From NCBI GenBank assembly GCA_003154635.1, contig PMDX01000319.1:21595-45181 (forward strand): 23,587 nt of DNA, read 5' to 3'. Positions 17,183 through 23,587 of the stretch are shown here, piece by piece. Source of the stretch: Actinomycetota bacterium. GTDB taxonomy: Bacteria > Actinomycetota > Geothermincolia > Fen-727 > Anoxymicrobiaceae. The notes beneath the pieces are model-generated. The model searched no databases. It saw only the letters and a program-made list of their open reading frames with translations, and was not told where the DNA came from. Each line of letters starts with the position of its first letter. The stretch's first letter is position 1. A program made the position numbers and the translations under genes.

Positions 17183-17188
17183 TATAAT
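17183..17188 (+). promoter_or_regulatory. candidate -10 (TATAAT) of the Ntn-hydrolase lipoprotein gene
   Basis: A perfect TATAAT occurs 36 bases before the GTG start at 17225, which would give a leader of about 30 bases. No good -35 is seen at 16-18 bases upstream; TTGATG at 17151 is too far. In such GC-rich DNA a perfect -10 here is unlikely by chance. Confidence 0.45.
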
Positions 17189-17224
17189 GATCTGGGTGCC
17201 GCGACGCAAGAATGGAGAAGCACT

Positions 17225-18685
17225 GTGAAAACGAGTAAGAGAATCTGCGTACTCCTGACGTTGCTCATGCTGCTGGCGATGACCTCACTACTGTTCAGCG
17301 GTTGCGGCAGCAACGCTACCGTCCAGGCCAACCCGGGCGGCAGCCCGAGCGGCAAAGTGATCCGGTACGGTAAGGGGTACCGCTTCGACTCCAACGGATG
17401 GATATACGTGCATATCGAGGGAACTCCTTACGAGAGGGGCTTTCAGCACGGGCGGCTCGTTGCGCGGGAGCTCCGGCAGGTCAAGAAGACGCTCCAGCAC
17501 ATCATGCCGAACGACACCGGCCAGAACCTGGATTACTTCGTCAAAGCGGCCGAGCGACTGTTCACGCAGAACAAGGACGACGAGTACCTCGAGGAGATCA
17601 AGGGCATCGCGGCCGGCGCAAGAAGCGCTGGCACCAATATCACATGGCAGGAAGTCCTCGAGTGGAACGGCAACATGGAGCTTACCGGCTACTGGTACCC
17701 CGGGGTGCTCGCCGGCGATTACAGTGCCGGGGTCGACAACACCCGCTGCAGCGCGTTTGTCGCGACAGGCTCTTACACTAAGGGCGGCAAGGTTGTGATG
17801 GCCCACAACGACTGGGACCATTTCGTAACGGGGCAATACGCGAACGAGATACTCGACATCAAGCCCTCCAGCGGCCACCGGATGATCATGCAGAGCTTCC
17901 CCGGTTGCATCGCGAGCATGACCGACTACTTCGTCACGGACGCGGGGCTGATGGGCACCGAGACCACCATCGGCGGGTACAGCGGTTACGACCCGAACAA
18001 GATGGCCGAGTTTTACAGGATGCGCAAGGCTACGCAGTACGCAAACAACATGGACGAGTGGGTCAAGTACATGCTCGCCGACAACAACGGCGGGTACGCG
18101 AACAGCTGGCTCCTCGGCGACGCGAACACCGGAGAGATCATGCGCTTCGAACTCGGCCTCAAGTACCAGGGCATCGCGCGCACAAAGAACGGCTATTTCA
18201 TAGGCTTCAACTCCGCCATCGACCCCAGGATCCGAAACCTCGAGTGCGGCGGCGATCCGACATACTACGACATCAGGACGCCGATGGGCGCGAGGCGGGT
18301 CAGGATGACCCAGCTCATGGAGAAAAACCGCGGGAACATCGACACGGAAGTGGCAAAGAGCGTGCTCTCTGACCATTACGACGTCTACCTCAACAAGAAA
18401 AATCACCCCAGCTCACGCACCGTTGAAGGCCATTACGAACTCGACCCGTTCCAGTACTGGCAGGCCAGGAAGCCGTACTCACCCCAGGGCGCCGTAGACG
18501 GCAAGGTAATGGACAGCGACATGGCAAAGAACATGACGTTCGTGGCGAGATGGGGCAGCTCGTCGGGCATGGCGTTCGATGCCCATAAGTTCCTGCAGCA
18601 ACACAGGCAATGGAACGAACTCGACGGCTACCTGAAGAACAGGCCGACCGAGCCGTGGACCGAGTTCAAGGCGGGCGCCATTTAG
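17225..18685 (+). CDS. C45/phospholipase-B-like Ntn hydrolase, lipoprotein
   Basis: The product (486 aa) looks like an exported member of the Ntn-hydrolase group that includes peptidase C45 acyltransferases and phospholipase-B-like proteins. These cleave amide or acyl bonds after autocatalytic exposure of an N-terminal cysteine. The GTG at 17225 is preferred over the frame open from 17006: it has GGAG 7 nt upstream and begins a lipoprotein signal ending LLFSGC. The family's early GTPYERGFQHGRL motif is present. The likely nucleophile is Cys175 in NTRCSAF, followed by GGKVVMAHNDWD. Later GGYANSWLLGD and GFNSAIDPR also fit the family. Autoprocessing would leave a chain of about 310 residues starting at the cysteine, with the preceding part holding the lipid anchor. 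The gene is divergent from the giant gene across 288 bases and may share its regulation. The substrate is unknown. Confidence 0.82.
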   Translation: MKTSKRICVLLTLLMLLAMTSLLFSGCGSNATVQANPGGSPSGKVIRYGKGYRFDSNGWIYVHIEGTPYERGFQHGRLVARELRQVKKTLQHIMPNDTGQNLDYFVKAAERLFTQNKDDEYLEEIKGIAAGARSAGTNITWQEVLEWNGNMELTGYWYPGVLAGDYSAGVDNTRCSAFVATGSYTKGGKVVMAHNDWDHFVTGQYANEILDIKPSSGHRMIMQSFPGCIASMTDYFVTDAGLMGTETTIGGYSGYDPNKMAEFYRMRKATQYANNMDEWVKYMLADNNGGYANSWLLGDANTGEIMRFELGLKYQGIARTKNGYFIGFNSAIDPRIRNLECGGDPTYYDIRTPMGARRVRMTQLMEKNRGNIDTEVAKSVLSDHYDVYLNKKNHPSSRTVEGHYELDPFQYWQARKPYSPQGAVDGKVMDSDMAKNMTFVARWGSSSGMAFDAHKFLQQHRQWNELDGYLKNRPTEPWTEFKAGAI

Positions 18686-18738
18686 CTCATCGAAGCTGGC
18701 ATGTCATGCAGGCGGCAGACGCCTGATTGGAGGCGGCC

Positions 18739-18876
18739 ATGATTCAAGTCGCGATTCTTACGCGGAGGCTCAAGGAAGGCAAGACGTACGAAGATTTCCG
18801 CAAGGCGTGGTATCACACCGTCGGGTTCGGGACCGCCAACAAGATGTACACCGTCATCAACGCGTATTACCGATAG
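18739..18876 (+). pseudogene. 45-residue truncated conserved protein
   Basis: The ATG at 18739 has GGAGG 5 nt before it, a strong translation signal for so short a frame. The peptide begins MIQVAILTRRLKEGKTYEDF and continues with a KAWYHTVGFG-type stretch. It looks like the first third of a roughly 100-130-residue actinobacterial family, ending abruptly at TAG after VINAYYR. No continuation is seen in any frame before the next gene, so the 3' part seems deleted rather than frameshifted. I recall related full-length proteins only vaguely (EthD/dimeric alpha-beta-barrel-like size) and do not assign a function. It lies between the Ntn hydrolase and the dehydrogenase on the same strand. Confidence 0.6.
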
Positions 18877-18952
18877 TTGAGGGCGCCCCAAGACCTTTCC
18901 GCTCGTTCAGTATATGCTTTGAGATAACGAACTATTTTCGGAGGTGGAGCTG

Positions 18953-19807
18953 ATGAGCTTCTTCCAGGGTAAGACAGCCTTGGTAACCGGGGCGGGGTCG
19001 GGAATCGGCAGGGCGCTTGCCAACGAGCTCGCGGACGCTGGCTGCGCCAGGGTTGTCATTACCGACATCGTCGAGGCGCGCATAGGCGAGGTCGTCGAGG
19101 AGCTCAAGCGAAAGGGCGTTCAGGCGGGCGGGTACCAGGTCGACCACACGAGCCCGGAACAGGTCGAGGCGTTCTGCAAGCGTTTCTTCGAGGAGTGGGG
19201 CCACGTCGACGTCCTCTGCAGCAACGCGGGCGTTGGCTGCGGCGGCAGGCTCGAGGAAATGTCCCTGGAAGACTGGAAGTGGGTCCTGGACATCAACCTC
19301 TGGGGCGCCATCTACATGATGCACTTCTTCGTTCCCGAAATGATGAAGCGGGGGCAGGGCTCCATCCTGCTGACCGCGAGCGACGCCGGGCTCTTCTCCA
19401 TACCGGGGATGCTCGCGTACCAGACCAGCAAGCACGCGGTGGTAGGGCTCGGGACCACGCTACGCGTGGAGCTCTCAAATCACAATATCAAGTTGAGCAT
19501 GCTCTGTCCCGCGATAATCAACACGAGAATAATCGCCGACGGCAGGATAAACCTGACGGACTCCAGCGGCGAGTGCGCCAGGGGGCCGGTGCAGGATTTC
19601 TACACGAAGCACGGGGTGGACCCCTCGGTCCCGGCGAAGGCGGGCTTGCGGGCGCTCGAGAAAGACATCGGGATAGTCATCTCCCCCTGGTCCCAGACCG
19701 GCTGGCAGTATCTACTGTGGCGCCTCTCGCCCCAGTTGTACTTCGGCATCTTCCGATTCCTGTGGAAGAAAGGCTTCATCCACAAGATGTTCGGCATCGA
19801 GCCTTAG
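18953..19807 (+). CDS. classical short-chain dehydrogenase/reductase
   Basis: The product (284 aa) is a cytoplasmic NAD(P)-dependent oxidoreductase with a Rossmann fold. The cofactor motif TGAGSGIG is near the start, and an Asp at the end of the second strand (VVITDI) suggests NAD over NADP. SNAGVG stands for the NAG motif. The catalytic set is Ser143, Tyr156 and Lys160 (YQTSK), correctly spaced. The C-terminal 40 residues are aromatic and basic (WQYLLWRLSPQLYFGIFRFL) and could bind a membrane or a hydrophobic substrate. ATG 18953 is chosen because GGAGG lies 8 nt upstream; the in-frame GTG at 18944 overlaps that site. The substrate is not predictable; lipid, steroid-like or alcohol substrates are common for such SDRs. 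Confidence 0.92.
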   Translation: MSFFQGKTALVTGAGSGIGRALANELADAGCARVVITDIVEARIGEVVEELKRKGVQAGGYQVDHTSPEQVEAFCKRFFEEWGHVDVLCSNAGVGCGGRLEEMSLEDWKWVLDINLWGAIYMMHFFVPEMMKRGQGSILLTASDAGLFSIPGMLAYQTSKHAVVGLGTTLRVELSNHNIKLSMLCPAIINTRIIADGRINLTDSSGECARGPVQDFYTKHGVDPSVPAKAGLRALEKDIGIVISPWSQTGWQYLLWRLSPQLYFGIFRFLWKKGFIHKMFGIEP

Positions 19808-19874
19808 GCAGCCAGACCGGTGAACGACAAACCGGTTTGCGACGCTTCCTTTCAGACCACCGACGGGCGCTAAG

Positions 19875-19904
19875 CTGACCTGAAATCAAATCAAGAATGA
19901 TAAC
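19875..19904 (+). promoter_or_regulatory. weak promoter candidate for the propeller protein gene
   Basis: CTGACC (19875-19880) and GATAAC (19899-19904) are separated by 18 bases, each matching four of six consensus positions. They lie about 65 bases before the ATG at 19967. This 159-base gap (19808-19966) has no other feature apart from a short AAACCGGTTT palindrome just after the dehydrogenase stop. Confidence 0.25.
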
Positions 19905-19966
19905 GAAATCCAAGCAAGAACATGGTAGACTACTCCCATCGAGACGACGAGCCGGAGGTGGCAAAC

Positions 19967-22729
19967 ATGAAACGGACGTTCCATCGTTCACGCCTTGTTT
20001 CCGATGACTCAAAAGACGGCCGATCCCACGTTCCAAGAAGAGTGGCCCTCGGTGCCGCCCTGGGGGTGATGGCCATCTTGTTGGTGGCCTCCGTGTGCAT
20101 GGCCGGGTGGCTCTGGAACCCTGGTGGGGTACCGGTGTGCACCGCCCCGTCCTCACAGTACAACCCGACCTCCGTATCGGACGGTGCAGGTGGAACCATA
20201 ACCGCCTGGCAAGACTACAGGAGCAACAACGGGTACGCGATTTTCGCGCAGAGGGTAGACTCCTCGGGTAAAGCGCTGTGGACCGGCGGCGGGGTCGCCA
20301 TATGCAATCTGCTCAACGCCAGCTGCTACGATCCGGACATAGCAACCGACGGAGCGGGGGGCGCAATAATCACCTGGTACGACTACAGGAGCAATACTAA
20401 GGTATATGCCCAGCGGGTAAACCCGCAGGGCGTTGTGCAGTGGGCCTCAAACGGCGTAGCGCTCGCCCCGAACGGCACCAGCCAAGAGTATCCGAAGATC
20501 ACTGCCGACGGTGCGGGAGGCGCGGTCTTCGCCTGGCGGGAGTACGACTCCCCGGAAGGGATCTATACCCAGAGGGTGAGCGGCGCGGGTGCCCTGGAGT
20601 GGGGCTTGAGCGGCGTAGCTGTGTGTACCGTCGGCAGTAGCCAGTCTTATGCACCCGATATCTGCACCGACGGCGCGCACGGCGCAATAATCTCCTGGTA
20701 TGACCAGCGAAACGGGTCGAATAATCTCGATGTCTTCGCCCAGAGGGTAAACCAGGCCGGAGCGCCCGCCTGGACCCCAAACGGGATCAGTGTATGCACA
20801 GCGGCAGGGAACCAGCAGTCCCCAACGTTGGCATCAGACAGTGCCGGCGGCGCGGTAATAGCCTGGCAGGACGGGCGCTCCAGTGCCGCCGATGATATCT
20901 TCTCCCAGAGAGTTAGCCCTTCCGGCGCGGTACTCTGGAGCTCAAACGGGACACGCGTCTGCGGGTCAGCCGGCAACCAGCAGAACCAGCAGCTGATCTC
21001 GGACGGGTCGGGCAACTCCATCATCGTGTGGGAGGACTCGCGCTCGGGAAGGACCGACATATACGCGCAGAAACTGCTCGCGAGCGGCGCCCGGGCGCCT
21101 GGATGGAGCGCCAATGGCCTCGCGGTTACTACCTCCAACATCAGTCATTTCGAGCCTGTACTCGTCGGCGACGGTTCTGGTGGGGCCATAATCACCTGGA
21201 TCCAGGGCACCGGCTATTTCTTCGGTGGCGGGGCGGGAAATAGCGGCGGGGCCGCAATTGAGGTCCCCAGGGTCTACGCCCAGCAGGTCCTCTCCGGCGG
21301 CATGGTGTCACCGGGCTGGTCGACCAACGGCGATCCCGTCTGTAACGTGGATACCATACAGGAATATCCCAGCATCGTATCCGACGGCGCCGGGGGGGCT
21401 ATCATCGCCTGGGAGGACGCCCGCTCCAGTGACTGGGACATCTACGCACAGAGGGTGCGCGCTGTCACGTCGACCTGGTACCTGGCCGAGGGCTCGTCCG
21501 CCTGGGGGTACAGCACCTACATCACCATCGAGAACCCTAACCCCGGCAACGTGGCGGTGAACATCAACTACATGACCCCCGGAGGAGCGCTGGCCCCAAG
21601 AAAAGTCACGCTTCCCGCCAAGAGCCAGACCACGGTGGACCCCCTCGCGGATATCGGCTATAAGACCGACTTCTCCACCAAGGTCCAGAGTGTCAACGGT
21701 TTGCCGATAGGGGTGGACCGGACCATGACGTGGACCGGTCCCGGGGCGCCCTCACCGGAGGCTCATTCCTCCGTGGGAGTGAACTCCCCCAACACGACCT
21801 GGTACCTGCCGGAAGGTTGTTCAGCTTACGGCTTTGAGTCATGGCTCCTGATCCAGAACCCGAACGCGAACGCCGCCACCTGCACAGTGACGTACATGAT
21901 CCAGAACGCCGGGCCGCAGGTATTCACCAAGGTGGTACCCGCCAACTCCAGGCGGTCCTTCAACATGGCGGATGACATAGGGCAGCAGAACGCCTCCATC
22001 CAGGTTGTTTCAAACATCCCGGTCGTGCCGGAGCGTTCCATGTACCGCAACAACCGGCGGGAAGGAAGCGACTCGACGGGCGCGACCGAAGCCGCCACCG
22101 ACTACTACCTCGCGGAGGGAACCACCAACTACGGCTTCACGACCTACGTCCTGGTGCAGAACCCGAACTCGAGCTCCTGTTTCGTGAGCCTTACTTTCAT
22201 GACGCCGAAGGGTCCGATATCGCAAGCGCCGTTCTCGATGGCTCCATACTCGCGCCAGACCGTCAGGGTCAACGACGTTCTGCCGAACTCCGATTTCTCG
22301 ACACAGGTCCACGCCGACCTGCCCGTTATCGCGGAGCGCGCCCTCTACTGGGGAGCCGGCTCACCGCTGGGTGAGGCAATGCACGACTCGATCGGGGTGG
22401 CATCCCCGCACGCGATGTGGTACCTGCCTGACGGGCAGTCCTCGGAGGGGAGGGAGACTTACACCCTGGTCCAGAACCCCAACGATACGCCGGTAGTGGT
22501 GGAGATCTCCTACCTGGTGGCTGGTGGCGGGTCCAAGAACGTGACCTTCAAAGACACGATACCGGCGCAATCGCGCCAGACCTACTCGCTGGCCGACAAG
22601 GTGCCGTCGGGCAGAGCCGCCATCATGGTCACCAGCAAGACGAGCGGCAAGAAGATAATCGTGGAACGATCCATGTACTGGAACAACCGTGGGGCCGGCA
22701 CCTGCACTATCGGAGGTTCCTCAAACTGA
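19967..22729 (+). CDS. exported eight-repeat propeller-like protein with C-terminal EGST modules
   Basis: The product is 920 aa. ATG 19967 is chosen over 19922 because GGAGGTG lies 6 nt before it. Residues 26-46 are a hydrophobic signal after Arg-Arg, with possible cleavage after CMA. From about 47 to 500 there are eight repeats of about 50-60 residues with the pattern NGVxVC...SDGAGGAIIxWxDxRS...DIYAQRV...G...W, which suggests an eight-bladed beta-propeller. The seventh repeat carries a Gly-rich insertion (YFFGGGAGNSGG). Residues about 502-920 are four copies of the EGS/T...ERSMYW module that also ends the giant stalk protein. No sortase motif or C-terminal membrane helix follows. A secreted, surface-attached binding or structural protein is inferred; the ligand is unknown. 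A strong terminator follows 24 bases after the stop. Confidence 0.9.
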   Translation: MKRTFHRSRLVSDDSKDGRSHVPRRVALGAALGVMAILLVASVCMAGWLWNPGGVPVCTAPSSQYNPTSVSDGAGGTITAWQDYRSNNGYAIFAQRVDSSGKALWTGGGVAICNLLNASCYDPDIATDGAGGAIITWYDYRSNTKVYAQRVNPQGVVQWASNGVALAPNGTSQEYPKITADGAGGAVFAWREYDSPEGIYTQRVSGAGALEWGLSGVAVCTVGSSQSYAPDICTDGAHGAIISWYDQRNGSNNLDVFAQRVNQAGAPAWTPNGISVCTAAGNQQSPTLASDSAGGAVIAWQDGRSSAADDIFSQRVSPSGAVLWSSNGTRVCGSAGNQQNQQLISDGSGNSIIVWEDSRSGRTDIYAQKLLASGARAPGWSANGLAVTTSNISHFEPVLVGDGSGGAIITWIQGTGYFFGGGAGNSGGAAIEVPRVYAQQVLSGGMVSPGWSTNGDPVCNVDTIQEYPSIVSDGAGGAIIAWEDARSSDWDIYAQRVRAVTSTWYLAEGSSAWGYSTYITIENPNPGNVAVNINYMTPGGALAPRKVTLPAKSQTTVDPLADIGYKTDFSTKVQSVNGLPIGVDRTMTWTGPGAPSPEAHSSVGVNSPNTTWYLPEGCSAYGFESWLLIQNPNANAATCTVTYMIQNAGPQVFTKVVPANSRRSFNMADDIGQQNASIQVVSNIPVVPERSMYRNNRREGSDSTGATEAATDYYLAEGTTNYGFTTYVLVQNPNSSSCFVSLTFMTPKGPISQAPFSMAPYSRQTVRVNDVLPNSDFSTQVHADLPVIAERALYWGAGSPLGEAMHDSIGVASPHAMWYLPDGQSSEGRETYTLVQNPNDTPVVVEISYLVAGGGSKNVTFKDTIPAQSRQTYSLADKVPSGRAAIMVTSKTSGKKIIVERSMYWNNRGAGTCTIGGSSN
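20105..21470 (+). repeat. eight propeller-like repeats
   Basis: Eight consecutive units repeat the core SDGAGGAIIxWxDxRS followed by an AQRV strand. Seven are 50-58 residues long; the seventh is longer through its Gly-rich insertion. The third unit replaces the D-x-R turn with REYDSPEG, and the sixth has an A-Q-K in place of A-Q-R. The regular length and the Trp at the end of most units fit propeller blades rather than Ig domains. Confidence 0.8.
21470..22729 (+). repeat. four EGST...ERSMYW modules at the C-terminus of the propeller protein
   Basis: Copies begin near residues 503, 610, 711 and 818 and open TWYLAEGSS, TWYLPEGCS, DYYLAEGTT and MWYLPDGQS. Each has an (I/V)(E/Q)NPN turn about 20 residues on. 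They close with DRTMTW, ERSMYRN, ERALYWG and ERSMYWNN. These copies are closer to one another in spacing (101-107 residues) than those of the giant protein. Confidence 0.85.
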
Positions 22730-22753
22730 GAACCTGATCCGGTTTTATACACT

Positions 22754-22784
22754 AGAGCCGGGCCTCTCCAGGCCCGGCTCTTTT
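22754..22784 (+). terminator. intrinsic terminator after the propeller protein gene
   Basis: A perfect 12-bp stem (AGAGCCGGGCCT pairing with AGGCCCGGCTCT), with loop CTCC and a TTTT tract starting in its last base pair, lies 24 bases after the stop codon. It separates this gene from the SRPBCC gene downstream. Confidence 0.93.
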
Positions 22785-22905
22785 CACACACTCAACTCTT
22801 GAACCGGTTCCCTCGGCCCCGGCTCTCCATCAGAGAGCCCGCGGATTGGAGTGGACCTCGCGAGGCAGACCGGGTAGGCTTTGGATACAGCAGGAGGGGA
22901 TGTCC

Positions 22906-23587
22906 ATGTATGCGATTGACGTCGGCACACATATCCGGGCTCCGATCGAGCGGGTGTGGGAACTTCTGAGCGACCAGGAAGCTTACACTTTCGCCAAGGT
23001 GGTCAACGAGGCGACACTGCTCAAGGAGGGGCGCGGCGAAAAGGACGGGGTCGGCGCGGTGGTACGGGTACGTGCGCTGGGTGCTCCGGTCACTTGGGAG
23101 ATCGTAGCGTTCGAGCCCCCCGCTCGCCTCGAGTACAGGATCACGAAGGTCCTCCTCCCGATGCGGCACGAGATCGGGGCGGTAGAGTTCACTACCCGCG
23201 GCGACGGTACGGACGTTCGCTGGACGAGCAGCTTCGAGGTGCCGATTCCAATTGTCGGGCGGCTCATCGGGCCGGTTATCCGACAGGTCTTCAGCTTTAT
23301 ACATGGCAGCTCTCTGGTGCAGGCGAAGGAGATACTGGAGGCTGCCGCGCAAACCGGCGTGGGCGCTCCGGCGGTTGGAGCAAAGGGAGGAAACATGAAG
23401 ATCCCCGAATGGATGAAGAAGGTCTTGAAGGTGTGGATCTGGGCCGCGGTGATCGGCCACACACTGGAAACCCCCATCGCCTACCACGCCGCAAAGAAAA
23501 GGGGCAAAGACCCTAAGAAGTACGTCCTTCGCACACTCGCCCTCGGTGTAATAGCTCTCATCCCGCTCCTGCGCAGCGAGCCCGAGA
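22906..23587 (+). CDS. SRPBCC-domain protein fused to a small membrane domain (runs off the window)
   Basis: The frame is open from ATG 22906 to the window edge (227 codons seen, no stop). AGGAGGGG lies 8 nt before this ATG; an in-frame ATG at 22900 would be too close. Residues 1-145 form an SRPBCC/START-like ligand-binding domain: IRAPIERVWELLSD at the start, WEIVAFEPPARLEYRI in the middle, and a long C-terminal helix ending AKEILEAAA. After an Ala/Gly linker, residues 164-227 begin MKIPEWMKKVLKVWIW and hold two likely membrane segments around GHTLETPIAY and LRTLALGVIALIPL. This resembles small membrane proteins of the DUF4499 kind, an uncertain memory-based match. SRPBCC domains bind lipids and other hydrophobic ligands, so a membrane-tethered carrier is plausible. 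The internal ATG at residue 164 has its own strong ribosome binding site. Confidence 0.8.
   Translation, partial: MYAIDVGTHIRAPIERVWELLSDQEAYTFAKVVNEATLLKEGRGEKDGVGAVVRVRALGAPVTWEIVAFEPPARLEYRITKVLLPMRHEIGAVEFTTRGDGTDVRWTSSFEVPIPIVGRLIGPVIRQVFSFIHGSSLVQAKEILEAAAQTGVGAPAVGAKGGNMKIPEWMKKVLKVWIWAAVIGHTLETPIAYHAAKKRGKDPKKYVLRTLALGVIALIPLLRSEPE
23385..23397 (+). promoter_or_regulatory. internal ribosome binding site and ATG within the SRPBCC fusion
   Basis: GGGAGG at 23385-23390 is followed 4 nt later by ATG 23395, in the same frame as the SRPBCC domain and exactly where the membrane domain begins. It could start a separate small membrane protein from the same message, or be a relic of two genes joined by loss of a stop. 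Confidence 0.5.

Noticed and set aside
17006..17224. N-terminal extension of the Ntn-hydrolase gene
   Set aside because: The extension would put the lipoprotein signal about 73 residues inside the protein, and the GTG at 17225 has a good ribosome binding site and a TATAAT just upstream.
17288..18406. Open frame of 372 codons antisense to the Ntn-hydrolase gene
   Set aside because: The plus strand encodes clear family motifs; the antisense frame has none.

Overview
The window is high-GC bacterial DNA with strong GGAGG-type ribosome binding sites and several GTG or TTG starts. It encodes two large secreted proteins built from Ig-like and propeller repeats, both ending in the same EGST/ERSMYW module. 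I associate this module and overall composition with uncultured Actinomycetota (Geothermincolia/OPB41-like lineages), but that placement is inference; no rRNA or tRNA gene is present to confirm it.

Left part (1-3705): a glutamate decarboxylase on the minus strand; a divergent alpha/beta-hydrolase lipoprotein; a DHA2/EmrB-type MFS transporter that has lost most of its length by internal deletion; and a chagasin-family (I42) cysteine-protease-inhibitor lipoprotein.

Centre (3806-16936, minus strand): one 13.1-kb gene for a 4376-residue secreted protein. It has a signal peptide, about 25 DUF11-like Ig-fold domains, and four copies of a roughly 110-residue EGST...ERSMYW module at the C-terminus. 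The middle of the DUF11 stalk is a tandem array of 942-945 bp units, each coding two DUF11-like domains of different type. Most domains keep a Lys - Asp - Asn/Asp trio, the arrangement of intramolecular isopeptide-forming Ig domains. One array copy has lost all three residues together.

Right part (16937-23587, plus strand): a divergently transcribed lipoprotein related to C45/phospholipase-B-like Ntn hydrolases; a truncated 45-residue reading frame; a classical short-chain dehydrogenase; and a 920-residue exported protein with eight propeller-like repeats plus four copies of the EGST module. A strong intrinsic terminator follows. The last gene is an SRPBCC-domain protein fused in frame to a small membrane domain, and it runs off the window.

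The secreted proteins suggest a cell-surface locus: a very long stalk, a propeller protein with the same C-terminal module, a lipoprotein hydrolase, and a lipoprotein protease inhibitor next to the stalk gene. The shared module, with no sortase signal or C-terminal membrane helix on either protein, is the best candidate here for something undescribed. The metabolic genes look like ordinary neighbours, and two of them are decaying.
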